Below, in pieces: positions 52,804 to 60,917 of a DNA stretch of 64,000 bases. Source of the stretch: Rhodoblastus sp. 17X3. Lineage in GTDB: Bacteria; Pseudomonadota; Alphaproteobacteria; Rhizobiales; Beijerinckiaceae. The first letter of the stretch is position 1. The number at the start of each line of letters is the position of its first letter. The notes under the pieces were generated by a model. It was not told the DNA's origin, did not search any database, and saw only the letters and a list, made by a program, of their open reading frames with translations. The stretch spans positions 37,158 through 101,157 of the forward strand of contig NZ_JASHHX010000015.1 of NCBI RefSeq assembly GCF_030056575.1, in the 5' to 3' direction. Both the position numbers and the translations under genes were made by a program.

Positions 52804-53693
52804 GGCTTCATGTCCCGGCGCGGATCGTAATTGGCGGGCGCCCAACTGGCGAGAAAAGCCTCAAGTTCGGCGTTCGGTTCCATCGGCGCCACGATCCTGA
52901 GCTTGACCAGCAGGTCACCGCGCCCGTTGCGCCGGGGCGCGCCTTTCCCTTTCAGCCGCAGAACCGTGCCCGTGTTCGATCCCTTCGGCGTCTTCAGCAT
53001 GACCGGCCCCGTCGGCGTCGGCGTCTTGATCTCCGCGCCAAGCACGACTTCGCCGAAGGTCACCGGCAGATCGAGATGAATATTGTCGCCGTGGCGAGTG
53101 AAGAACGGGTGCGGGTTGATCGACACTTCCACCAGCGCGTCGCCTGGGTCGCCTTCGCCGGGCGCGGCGCCGCCCTTGCCGCGCAGGCGAAGTATCTGCC
53201 CATCCTGCAGGCCGGGCGGAATGGCGACGTCGAGCGAGCCGCCTTCCGGCAGGCTGATCCGCTTGGTGGCGCCATTGACGGCGTCGAGAAAATCGACGGC
53301 AAGCCGGTAATGTGCATCCGCGCCGCGCGCCCGACGCGCCTGCCGCCGGAACATTTCCGCGAGGAAATCGTCATTATCCATGAAATCGGCGTAGCCGGAC
53401 TGGTTCTCGTAACGATAGCCGGGGCCAGCCTCGGCGGCGTAATCGCGGTAATATCTCTCAGGCGGCTTTTCCGCGCCCGACGCGTCGATTTCGCCGCTAT
53501 CGAACCGCCGCCGCTTTTCGGGGTCCGACAACAGGTCATAAGCGCTGGCGGCTTCCTTGAAGCGGCTCTCGGCCTCCTTGTCGCCGGGATTGAGATCGGG
53601 GTGCAGTTTCTTGGCCAGCCGATGGTAGGCCTTGCGGATGTCCGCCGGCTCCGCGTCGCGCGCGACGCTCAAAATCTCATATGGGTCTTTCAT
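52800..53693 (-). CDS. cbpA: CbpA-like DnaJ-family co-chaperone
   Basis: 297 residues. The J domain is residues 1-65 with the HPD motif in LAKKLHPDLNPGD. A Gly/Asp-containing linker follows, then two C-terminal beta-sandwich domains (GGSLDVAIPPGLQDGQILRLRGKGGAAP and PHPFFTRHGDNIHLDLPVTFGEVVLGAEI), without the DnaJ zinc-finger. That layout is a class II J-protein. It stimulates DnaK and binds DNA in E. coli. First gene of the operon with cbpM. Confidence 0.93.
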   Translation of the reverse strand: MKDPYEILSVARDAEPADIRKAYHRLAKKLHPDLNPGDKEAESRFKEAASAYDLLSDPEKRRRFDSGEIDASGAEKPPERYYRDYAAEAGPGYRYENQSGYADFMDNDDFLAEMFRRQARRARGADAHYRLAVDFLDAVNGATKRISLPEGGSLDVAIPPGLQDGQILRLRGKGGAAPGEGDPGDALVEVSINPHPFFTRHGDNIHLDLPVTFGEVVLGAEIKTPTPTGPVMLKTPKGSNTGTVLRLKGKGAPRRNGRGDLLVKLRIVAPMEPNAELEAFLASWAPANYDPRRDMKP

Positions 53694-53846
53694 TGGCCCT
53701 CCGCCCCGGTCGCCCGGGGAATGCGCTTTTCGTCAGGACGCGCCCGTCGTGCGCAGGATGGCGCAGAAACGCCGGGATTGAATAGCGGTATTTTGCGCTC
53801 GGCCCTGTTCCCGGCGCGCCGTCCGCCGGAGTCGGATTTTCAATAC

Positions 53847-53896
53847 TAAAGCACTTGCCTAACTGTCTGGGGCATGATAGTTAGGTAAATGCTTAA
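53847..53896. promoter_or_regulatory. Long dyad before the ArsR gene (candidate operator)
   Basis: Imperfect inverted repeat with 18-bp arms (53847-53864 and 53879-53896, 15 of 18 complementary) and a 14-bp spacer. The core arms CCTAACT/AGTTAGG are exact. The right arm runs over the start codon (53889), so binding would block transcription and translation initiation. Typical of ArsR autoregulation; inferred. Confidence 0.75.
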
Positions 53897-54245
53897 CCAA
53901 CAGGCTGATCTCAACCGCTTGTTCAACGCCCTCGCCGACCCGGCTCGCCGGGCCATGGTCGAGCGACTGAGCCGCGGCCCGGCCCCGGTCAGCGAACTGG
54001 CCAGGCCCTTGCCCATGTCGCTGCCCGCAGTCATGCAGCATCTCGACGTCCTGGAGGCAGCGGGGCTGGTGCGATCGGAGAAGGTCGGACGGGTGCGCAC
54101 CTGCGCCATCGATCCGGCGGCGCTCAGCCAGGCCGAACAATGGATCAATGCGCGGCGGATCGAATGGCAGGGCCGCCTCGACCGTCTCGGCGAATATCTG
54201 AAAACGCTTGAAAGTGAAGGAGGAGACGATGGCTCAAGTCACTGA
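53889..54245 (+). CDS. ArsR-family winged-helix regulator
   Basis: 118 residues: MLNQQADLNRLFNALADPARRAMVERLSRGPAPVSELARPLPMSLPAVMQHLDVLEAAGLVRSEKVGRVRTCAIDPAAL, a canonical ArsR/SmtB HTH. The metal-binding CxC in the recognition helix is missing, as in ArsR proteins that pair with an SRPBCC enzyme. The last 17 bp overlap the start of the SRPBCC gene, so the two are translationally coupled. The long dyad over its start predicts autoregulation. Confidence 0.92.
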   Translation: MLNQQADLNRLFNALADPARRAMVERLSRGPAPVSELARPLPMSLPAVMQHLDVLEAAGLVRSEKVGRVRTCAIDPAALSQAEQWINARRIEWQGRLDRLGEYLKTLESEGGDDGSSH

Positions 54246-55197
54246 TCCGAACGCGGACGCGAAACTGCGCCAACCGCCGCCGCTCAGGCTATCCCGCATC
54301 TTTCACGCCCGGCGGGAGACCGTTTTCAACGCCTGGAGTTCGGCGGAGCACGTCAAGCGCTGGTTCTGCCCGGAAACCTATTCGGTCCCTGAAGCCGAAG
54401 TCGAGATGCGCGTTGGTGGCCCGTTCCATGTCTGCATGCGCTCGCCGGCCGGCCAGGAGCACTGGACGCGCGGGGTTTTCGTCGAAGTCACGCCGCATTC
54501 GAGGCTGGTGATCGACATGGAGGTCCCGAATGCGGCTGGCGGCCTGTTGTTCCGCGCCCATACCGAGGTCGATTTTTCCGACGCGCTCGGCGGAACGCGG
54601 ATGGACGTGACGCAGACCTATACCCTGTTCGACGCCGCGCTGGCCGGGCCGATGGTGCGGGGCGCGTCCGAGGGATGGCGCACCACGCTCGACAAGCTGG
54701 AAAAGGAAGTCATCCGCATGCAGGGCGGGGCCGAAACCGGGCGGCGCTCGGCGGCCCACGCGACCTTCCATCTGGAGCGCGTCTATGACGCGCCGGTCGC
54801 GCGCGTGTGGAAGGCGCTGACGGATGAAGCGGCCAAGGCCAAATGGTTCGCCGGCGCGCCCGGACGTTGGGAACTGCTCGAACGGCGCATGGACGTGCGG
54901 GCCGGCGGCAGCGAGCGGCTGAAAGGGCGTTGGGAAGGGGGCGTCGTTTCGACCTTCGACGCCATTTATCACGACGTGATTCCGAACCAGCGGCTGGTCT
55001 ACAGCTACGAAATGCATCTTGACGACAAGAAGATATCCGTGTCGCTCGCAACCTTGCAGCTTCATGCGGGCGAGGGGACGACCAGGCTCCTGGTCACCGA
55101 GCAGGGCGTGTTCCTCGACGGCTATGACGATGGCGGTTCGCGCGAGCAGGGCACAGGCCAGCTGCTCGACGCGCTGGGGGCCGCGCTGAAGGACTAG
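54229..55197 (+). CDS. Double SRPBCC (AHSA1-like) domain protein
   Basis: 322 residues with two tandem START/AHSA1 domains: residues about 15-155 (SRIFHARRETVFNAWSSAEHVKRWFCPETYS ... WRTTLDKLEKEV) and about 170-320 (ERVYDAPVARVWKALTDEAAKAKWFAGAPG ... LLDALGAAL). Domains of this type bind hydrophobic ligands or co-chaperone clients; ArsR-SRPBCC operons are common in actinobacteria and alphaproteobacteria but their substrates are unknown. Start ATG follows AAGGAGGAG, one of the best ribosome sites in the window. Confidence 0.92.
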   Translation: MAQVTDPNADAKLRQPPPLRLSRIFHARRETVFNAWSSAEHVKRWFCPETYSVPEAEVEMRVGGPFHVCMRSPAGQEHWTRGVFVEVTPHSRLVIDMEVPNAAGGLLFRAHTEVDFSDALGGTRMDVTQTYTLFDAALAGPMVRGASEGWRTTLDKLEKEVIRMQGGAETGRRSAAHATFHLERVYDAPVARVWKALTDEAAKAKWFAGAPGRWELLERRMDVRAGGSERLKGRWEGGVVSTFDAIYHDVIPNQRLVYSYEMHLDDKKISVSLATLQLHAGEGTTRLLVTEQGVFLDGYDDGGSREQGTGQLLDALGAALKD

Positions 55198-55217
55198 CGC
55201 CGTCACGGACCTATGGC

Positions 55218-56129
55218 TCAACCTCGCGTCAGCGCCGCCTTGCCAAATTCCTTGCGAAAGGCGGCGGGGGTTCGATCCCGGCTCCGCACGAACAGGCGGG
55301 TCAGATGCGCCTGGTCGGCGAAGCCGCAGCTTGCCGAGATTTCCTTGATCGGCAAGGAGGTGAAGGCGAGCAGCCGATGCGCGCGCTCAAGCCTGCGGTC
55401 GAGGACATAGGCATAGGGCGCCGTTCCGGTCGCGCGCTTGAACCGCCGGGCGAAATTGCACGGGGGCAGATCGACCAGATCGGCAAGGGATTTCAGATCG
55501 ATCGACTCGTCGAGATGGCTGTCGATGTAGTCATCGATCCGGCGCCGCTGCTGGGAGCTGAGCCTGCCGCCCTGCAGGTCGCGGTCAGGCTTGATCGAGG
55601 CGTATTTGCGCATCAGATGGATGATCAGGCCGCGCGCCAGCGTCTCGACATAGAGCGGGCCGCCGAGCCCCTGCGTCTGCGCTTCGGCGGCGATCGCCTG
55701 AAGCGCGAAGGTGATTACTGGGTCCTCAAGATGCAAAACGTCGGCGAGCGTCACCTCCGCGATCGGGCGCTCCATGATTTCGCTCGCCACGTCGAGCACG
55801 AGGTCCTGCGCCAGATAGACATGGGTGACGTCGATGGTCTCGCTCCAGAACCAGTGCGATTGCTCGGCCCGGGTCAGCAGCGAGACCGCGCCCGGCGCGC
55901 AGGTCGCGTGCGACCACTGGCCGTCGAAGCGCCTTTGCATCGGCGTGGCGCCGAGCCGATAGCCGACGATCATGAAATCGCGCATTGCCGGCACGATCAC
56001 GTCCTGGCCGAGATAATGATAGGAGCGTAGAAAAACGCTTTTCCAGCCGAGATCATCGCTGGCGCAAAGCACGTTCCCGGGCACCCAATTGGGCAAGTCT
56101 TCCGGCGGCACGAGCGCACCCACGGGCAT
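55218..56129 (-). CDS. AraC-family transcriptional regulator (cluster-edge copy)
   Basis: 303 residues. The C-terminal two-HTH domain is clear: IDDYIDSHLDESIDLKSLADLVDLPPCNFARRFKRATGTAPYAYVLDRRLERAHRLLAFTSLPIKEISASCGFADQAHLTRLFVRSRDRTPAAFRKEF. The N-terminal cupin-like sensor is more divergent. It starts the minus-strand side of the putative ketone-catabolism cluster, 124 bp downstream of the MetX-like hydrolase gene. It may respond to the pathway substrate or be an unrelated neighbour. Confidence 0.9.
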   Translation of the reverse strand: MPVGALVPPEDLPNWVPGNVLCASDDLGWKSVFLRSYHYLGQDVIVPAMRDFMIVGYRLGATPMQRRFDGQWSHATCAPGAVSLLTRAEQSHWFWSETIDVTHVYLAQDLVLDVASEIMERPIAEVTLADVLHLEDPVITFALQAIAAEAQTQGLGGPLYVETLARGLIIHLMRKYASIKPDRDLQGGRLSSQQRRRIDDYIDSHLDESIDLKSLADLVDLPPCNFARRFKRATGTAPYAYVLDRRLERAHRLLAFTSLPIKEISASCGFADQAHLTRLFVRSRDRTPAAFRKEFGKAALTRG

Positions 56130-56253
56130 ATCCTCCCTGCGGCCTCTGTCGTTTTCGACTTTTCAGCCTGTTATGGCGATGCGGCGGGATTGGCGCCGTC
56201 GCATCGTCGAGATTCGCATGCGCGAACAAAAAGTCAAAAGAACTCGTCGGCGT

Positions 56254-57306
56254 TCAGGCTGGGGTCGCCAGCAATTCCATCAGATGCGCATCGACCTGGC
56301 GCACATATTCCGCGTCGGTTCCGAACAGGCCGAGATGGCCGTCGATCGTCTTGAGCACGCGCAATTCGGCGCCGGGGATCAGGTCCGCCTCGCGGGCGCA
56401 ATCGACTGGCGGGAAGAACATGTCCGTCTGGATTGGCAAGACGAAGGTCTTGGCTTTGATGCGCTTCAGCGCGGCGGCGAGATCCCCGCCGGTATGCCGC
56501 GACACGTCGGCGCGCTGCCATTTCCAGGCCAGGCACAATAGGTCATTCGGGTCCATCGGGCCGAAATAGCCGTTCATGAAACCATCGATGAACGCGTCGA
56601 TGGTCTCGAAGCCCAGAGCCTTCGGGCGTTGCTGGACATAGAATTCCGTGCTCCAGCCCATGACCGACCAGAGCTTGGCCTGATTGCGCAATCCTGCCGC
56701 GACGTCCGACGAGGCTGCGTAATCGCCGCCGTTGAACCCGGGGTCGGACAGCAATGTGTCACGCACGGCGTCGGCGAACAGGAAGTCGTGATCGGTGGTC
56801 CTGGCGGTCCCCGCGATCGGCGCGGCGCGGCGCACCATTTCGGGGTAGGCGACGGCCCATTCATAGGTCTGCTGGGCGCCCATCGAACCGCCGGTCACCA
56901 GCGCGAGGCTGGTGATTCCGAAGGTCTCGGTCAGCAACTTGTGCTGGGCGCGAACATCGTCGGCGATCCGGACCTTCGGGAAATTCGCCATGCCGTTCGG
57001 GCCGTCCGTATTATGCGGGGAAGTCGACAGTCCGCTACCGATCTGATTGACGATGACGATGAAATATTTGTCGGGATCGAGCGCGCGGCCTTCGCCGACA
57101 TAGACGTCGCTCATGATCTTCGACGTCCCGGAATACCAGGTGGTGATCAGGATCGCGTTGTCCTTGGCGGCGTTGAGCTTGCCGTAAGTGGCGACAGCCA
57201 GCTGGCAGTTCTTGATGGTCCCGCCTTCCTCAAGGGCGAAGTCGCCGATGTCATGAAGTTCATAGGGGCCATGGATTTCCTGGCTGTAATAGGAATTGAC
57301 GATCAC
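56254..57306 (-). CDS. MetX-like alpha/beta hydrolase (putative esterase or acyltransferase)
   Basis: 350 residues. The alpha/beta-hydrolase nucleophile elbow is GGSMGAQQTYEWA (Ser), the acid is the Asp of IQTDMFFPP, and the His is in TIDGHLGLFG. MSGTSKIM-like and GSGLSTSPHN blocks match the homoserine O-acetyltransferase (MetX) superfamily, which includes esterases with the same core. Near a Baeyer-Villiger monooxygenase and away from methionine genes, an ester hydrolase role (cleaving the BVMO product) is the better guess. Its upstream region has a copy of the 16-bp motif shared with the monooxygenase. Confidence 0.82.
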   Translation of the reverse strand: MIVNSYYSQEIHGPYELHDIGDFALEEGGTIKNCQLAVATYGKLNAAKDNAILITTWYSGTSKIMSDVYVGEGRALDPDKYFIVIVNQIGSGLSTSPHNTDGPNGMANFPKVRIADDVRAQHKLLTETFGITSLALVTGGSMGAQQTYEWAVAYPEMVRRAAPIAGTARTTDHDFLFADAVRDTLLSDPGFNGGDYAASSDVAAGLRNQAKLWSVMGWSTEFYVQQRPKALGFETIDAFIDGFMNGYFGPMDPNDLLCLAWKWQRADVSRHTGGDLAAALKRIKAKTFVLPIQTDMFFPPVDCAREADLIPGAELRVLKTIDGHLGLFGTDAEYVRQVDAHLMELLATPA

Positions 57307-57448
57307 TCTTTCCTCCCGGTTTTCCGCTCGGCGCGCTTTGCTGGCGCCTTCGATTGTGCGGGTCCGCCGGACCTTCTCGGCGGACGTGCGGTCTTGCCGA
57401 ACGCATCCCGGAATACAGCACGGCGAAACGAAAGGCGCCGCCTCGCGG

Positions 57449-57475
57449 CGGCGGCGAATGTCCCAATTCGGCGGA
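57449..57475 (+). promoter_or_regulatory. 16-bp motif upstream of the MetX-like gene (copy A)
   Basis: CGGCGGCGAATGTCCC at 57449-57464, continuing AATTCGGCGGA to 57475, lies about 145 bp before the hydrolase ATG. An identical 16-bp sequence stands at 60690-60705 in the porin/monooxygenase divergent region, followed by GGATCGGCAGA, which keeps TCGGC-GA in step. The shared extended match suggests one regulator binds both. Confidence 0.75.
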
Positions 57476-57540
57476 AGTTTTCGGAAGGCCCTTGGTGTGG
57501 CGACGAAGGAGCGAGGCGAGCAATCGCGGGCCGCCGCGCC

Positions 57541-57846
57541 TCACTCCACGGCAAGCCGCTCGGCCAATTCCGTCACATCGTCCCAATTCAAATGGCGCCC
57601 TCCGTCCGCCGTCTCCACGCGCACGCCGTCTTGCGCAACTGCTGCCGAAAATTCGACATCGGCTCCGACCGGGCTCAAATAGATGAAGTCGGTGCGCCGC
57701 CAGTCATGGGCCACGGCGGTGAAAGCGCGTGACAATGTTCGGCCCTCTTCCAGGGTCAGATCGAAATAAACCTGATCGCTCAACATCATCCGCAGCATTT
57801 CGCCGAGCCGCCGATGCGACACGCGTTTGACGAGGGGATAGCTCAT
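57541..57846 (-). CDS. Small uncharacterised protein in the BVMO cluster (101 aa)
   Basis: 101 residues: MSYPLVKRVSHRRLGEMLRMMLSDQVYFDLTLEEGRTLSRAFTAVAHDW, then RTDFIYLSPVGADVEFSAAVAQDGVRVETADGG and an acidic C-terminal helix. An alpha/beta mixture with no cysteine, membrane helix or signal peptide. It lies 234 bp upstream of the MetX-like gene and 109 bp after the next unknown gene, all on the minus strand. I recognise no family; placement suggests a role in the catabolic cluster. Confidence 0.65.
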   Translation of the reverse strand: MSYPLVKRVSHRRLGEMLRMMLSDQVYFDLTLEEGRTLSRAFTAVAHDWRRTDFIYLSPVGADVEFSAAVAQDGVRVETADGGRHLNWDDVTELAERLAVE

Positions 57847-57955
57847 GGGGCTTTGCTCAGTTTGGGCTCTGGACAGGCAGGCGGATTCAGGCGCGAGGTC
57901 GCTCCGAGGCCACGGCGGGCCCCGGAGAAGATCGCTGGATCGGTCGACGCCTCTA

Positions 57956-58417
57956 CTAGGCGGCGCGAACCTCCTCCGGCTTGGCGATGAAGTCCACGCG
58001 GTCGGCTTGATCGAAGTCGGAGATCGGCACGTCGAACACAAAGCGGTTCGGATACCAGAAATTGGCGTAGGGCAGGAACAGGCTGCTCGACGACAGGCTG
58101 GCCAATTCCTGCGAGCCCGCAAAGAGGACCGCTTCGAAACCGACCCCGTTTGCCGGCGCCGCCGTGTTGTCGCCGAACACCTCGAACTGGACGAAAATTT
58201 TGGCGGAAGGGACCCCCGTCTCGACGGTCTTGATCCCGATGACGCGAATATCCTGGAAGCGACGACCGATCTTGCCGTCGGTCAGATGTTGCAGGTACTC
58301 ATGCACGCGGCCCTTCTTGACCATGGCGCCTTCCAATGGCGCGCCCAGATCGGCCAGTCCGGCAGTTTTCGCGGGCGCCAATGTCACGGTGGCGCGGGTT
58401 TCTTGCAATGAGGGCAA
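57956..58417 (-). CDS. Uncharacterised beta-rich protein in the BVMO cluster (TTG start)
   Basis: 153 residues from a TTG preceded by AAGGAG at ideal spacing (complement of about 58424-58430). The sequence has alternating beta-strand patterns: SLQETRATVTLAPAKTAGLADLG, AKIFVQFEVFGDN, GVGFEAVLFAGSQELASLSSSSLFLPYANFWYPNRFVFDVP. No catalytic motif, cysteine pair or signal peptide. An alternative ATG at 58486 would add 23 mostly basic residues. It lies between the second AraC gene and the 101-aa gene and may be co-transcribed with the hydrolase. Unknown function. Confidence 0.65.
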   Translation of the reverse strand: MPSLQETRATVTLAPAKTAGLADLGAPLEGAMVKKGRVHEYLQHLTDGKIGRRFQDIRVIGIKTVETGVPSAKIFVQFEVFGDNTAAPANGVGFEAVLFAGSQELASLSSSSLFLPYANFWYPNRFVFDVPISDFDQADRVDFIAKPEEVRAA

Positions 58418-58512
58418 GATCGGCTCCTTGTACTTTTCTATGTTGGAAACCCGACCAAAACGCCGGGTCGGAGCCGCGTCACGCATTTTGCGCGCCAATT
58501 TGGCGTGGCGGC

Positions 58513-59532
58513 CTAGCGGTCGCGCGCCCGGCCGAGCGTTTTCGAGGGCAATTCGCCAAAACGCTGCTGATAGGCGCGCGCGAACATGCCGAAATTCACA
58601 TAGCCCCAGCAGGAAGCAATCGAGGCGACGGTTTCGCCGGGGCCGGCCGCGAGGAGCGCGTCGCGCACGCCTTGCAGCCGCTGCTCGCGCAGGAAGGCGC
58701 CGGGCGTCGTATTTCGGAAGCGCCTGAAGGCGTCGGACAGAGCGCGGACGCTCACGCCGGCCTCCTTCGCGATTTCCGCGATGGTCGGGGCCTTGGCGGC
58801 TTCGGCGCGGATGAAATTCTCCGCCCATTTCACATGGCGCGGCGCTGCGCCACATGGTTCGCGGGTAAGCGAGACATTGGCGAGGCCCGCCCAGTTGCGC
58901 AGCAGTTCGACGCAGATCGCTTCTTCGAGATGAGCGCCGATTCGCCCGCTCGCGAGCTTCTCCGGCGCCTCGGACAGCAGCCGGGCCGCATATTCGAGCA
59001 GCGCCATCCAGCTCGAATCACCGCCCCCGAATTTCACCTTTTCCCGCCACAATCTTTCGTCCGGCGTCGTGTCGAACCAGCTCCGTGCGACTTCCTCGAC
59101 GACGTCATGCGGAATGGTCAGGTTGATCTGCAGATGCTGGGCGTCGCCTTCGAGCCAATATTCAGCCCGGCTGCAATCGGCGACGAAGCTCTCGCCGCGC
59201 GCGGTGATCGCGCTGCCGGTCGCGCCGACCGAATGCTTGAGATGGCCGCGCAGCGTCGTCAGGACGATGATCTTGCCGTGAGCGGGATCGAATTTGCTGA
59301 GATAGATCGGCACGCCATAGCTGAATCGCGTCACCACGATGCGGTTGATATTGGTGGCGTACATGACGGATTTCGGCCGCAGGTTCTTCCCGACCGGCGT
59401 GACGCTGTAAGGCATGTAAAAGCGATTGGAGAAGTCCTGGACTTCGTCCCAATCGTCCGAGCTCGTCTTGCAATGCTTCGTGATCGGCCGCCCATGGGCG
59501 TCCAGAAGCAGTGCGCGGTCCAGCGCCAGCAT
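58513..59532 (-). CDS. AraC-family transcriptional regulator with AraC-binding-like sensor domain
   Basis: 339 residues. An N-terminal domain of about 200 residues (FSNRFYMPYSVTPVGKN, VMYATNINRIVVTRFSYG, LTTLRGHLKHSVGATGSAI) matches the AraC-binding-like sensor fold common in regulators of aromatic or ketone catabolism. The C-terminal AraC HTH pair is AENFIRAEAAKAPTIAEIAKEAGVSVRALSDAFRRFRNTTPGAFLREQRLQGVRDALL and the following ...GYVNFGMFARAYQQRFGELPS. It sits in the middle of the cluster on the minus strand and is the best candidate to bind the 16-bp motif. A TTG one codon upstream could also start it. Confidence 0.92.
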   Translation of the reverse strand: MLALDRALLLDAHGRPITKHCKTSSDDWDEVQDFSNRFYMPYSVTPVGKNLRPKSVMYATNINRIVVTRFSYGVPIYLSKFDPAHGKIIVLTTLRGHLKHSVGATGSAITARGESFVADCSRAEYWLEGDAQHLQINLTIPHDVVEEVARSWFDTTPDERLWREKVKFGGGDSSWMALLEYAARLLSEAPEKLASGRIGAHLEEAICVELLRNWAGLANVSLTREPCGAAPRHVKWAENFIRAEAAKAPTIAEIAKEAGVSVRALSDAFRRFRNTTPGAFLREQRLQGVRDALLAAGPGETVASIASCWGYVNFGMFARAYQQRFGELPSKTLGRARDR

Positions 59533-59689
59533 CAACCCTCCCTGTGGCGCGGCCCCTGACGTTCTTCGGCGTCATGTCTGGCTGGCCCGCCTGGTCGTCC
59601 GACGAATTTGATACGCATTGCGCGGCGATGACAAGCTTGTCCGCGGCCGCCTGCGACGGCGGCCGCGGCCTTGCCGCCGCGCGGGAGTA

Positions 59690-60562
59690 TCAATATTTCG
59701 CGGCGATCTGCTGGTTGGGGGTGGGCGCGAGCCAGATAGGAACGACGATATTCGCCCAGATCCGCGTGTCCCGGCCGCCATAATTGCGCTCGGCGAGATC
59801 GGTCGTCAGCTTGAGCTGCAGGTTGAGCGGCCCGAAATTGTAGCCGACCAGCCCGCCCAGGGCGAACTGGCTCTGGCGGGCGTAGCCGGGGTACGGGCTC
59901 GACAGGTCGGCCGAGCCGAAGGCGATCGGGCCGACTTCCCATTTTCCGAACGTCTTGGTCGCGGTGAGATCGTAATTGAGCCAGGAGGGCGCGAAAGAGC
60001 CCGGTGTCGTTCCGTTGCGGCCCGTACCATAGGCGAAGGTGGCTGTGAGGTTCCAGCCGTCGTTGAGATAGGACAGCGAGGCGACCTGCATGAAGCTTGC
60101 GAAATTATAAGCGACGCCGATCTGCTCGAGCGGACCTTCGACGGGCAGATGCACGCCTTCATGCACGCCGAAATAGAAATTATTGCCGAGCGCCCATTTC
60201 AGGCTGACCTCGACCAACGGATTGGCCCAGCCCGCCTTGTTCAGGCCGACCGGATTGTCGATGCCGACCTGAGCGACCGGGGTCGCGGCGTCGAAGCCGA
60301 TCCGGCCTCCGAGGAGGGTCCAGGGCGTTGACCAGACCAGCCAGAGCGGCGTGAGGACGCCGACATTGGTGGCGGGGTTTGTCGAACGCGCGCCCCAATT
60401 GGGCAGCGTGAGGCTGTAGACGCCTTCGGGCAGAGGCGCGCCAAGCGCGAGGCCGACCGAGGTGCCGGGTTGCAGTTCCGAACCCGCCCGGGCCGGGCCG
60501 GCCGCGAGGGTGAGCAGCGATGCGGCCGCCAGGGCCATGGTCGACGAGTGCGTGATTTTCAC
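59690..60562 (-). CDS. SphA/Phenol_MetA-type outer-membrane protein
   Basis: 290 residues. A signal peptide (ITHSSTMALAAASLLTLAAGPARA) is followed by a beta-barrel-like mature part rich in aromatic residues and glycine with alternating hydrophobicity: SVGLALGAPLPEGVYSLTLPNWGARSTN, TATFAYGTGRNG, PSWLNYDLTATKTFGKWEVGPI. The C-terminus IWLAPTPNQQIAAKY lacks a strict terminal Phe. Family members occur in aromatic and aliphatic degradation clusters and probably take up hydrophobic substrates. GTG start with GGGGAGG ribosome site. Divergent from the monooxygenase with the 16-bp motif between them. Confidence 0.85.
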   Translation of the reverse strand: MKITHSSTMALAAASLLTLAAGPARAGSELQPGTSVGLALGAPLPEGVYSLTLPNWGARSTNPATNVGVLTPLWLVWSTPWTLLGGRIGFDAATPVAQVGIDNPVGLNKAGWANPLVEVSLKWALGNNFYFGVHEGVHLPVEGPLEQIGVAYNFASFMQVASLSYLNDGWNLTATFAYGTGRNGTTPGSFAPSWLNYDLTATKTFGKWEVGPIAFGSADLSSPYPGYARQSQFALGGLVGYNFGPLNLQLKLTTDLAERNYGGRDTRIWANIVVPIWLAPTPNQQIAAKY

Positions 60563-60917
60563 TTTGTTCCTCCCCTCCCGCCCGCGACGCGTCGTTTGAC
60601 AGCCCCTTCGGCTTCTTCGCCGCGGGATTTCGCATCGTTCAGACGGGCGCTCAGTCAAACATCGCCGCCGCCGGCGCGCCGCCCGGGAACGGCGGCGAAT
60701 GTCCCGGATCGGCAGATTTCTGCGCTGGAGCAAGGCGAAGTCTTGAGCTGGGCCGTCCGGGAATGAGCCGCGCAGGATCGTTCAAAGATTTGTCCGGGCC
60801 GTTCAATACCCGCGCCCGCGCCGCGCCTAATTTCGGGACGCGGGTCAAACAAACAAAACCGAATTCGCCGCGCGCCCCGCACAAGAATCGCGGCGTTCAG
60901 TTGGAGGAATTCTCAAT
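60563..60917. promoter_or_regulatory. Divergent porin-BVMO control region (355 bp)
   Basis: Holds copy B of the 16-bp motif (CGGCGGCGAATGTCCC, 60690-60705, extended to about 60716). The word GTTCAA occurs twice (about 60779 and 60802), and a CCCGCG/CGCGGG inverted repeat lies about 60-75 bp before the monooxygenase start. I find no perfect -35/-10 pair or sigma-54 site. No open frame in the gap looks coding. Confidence 0.65.
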
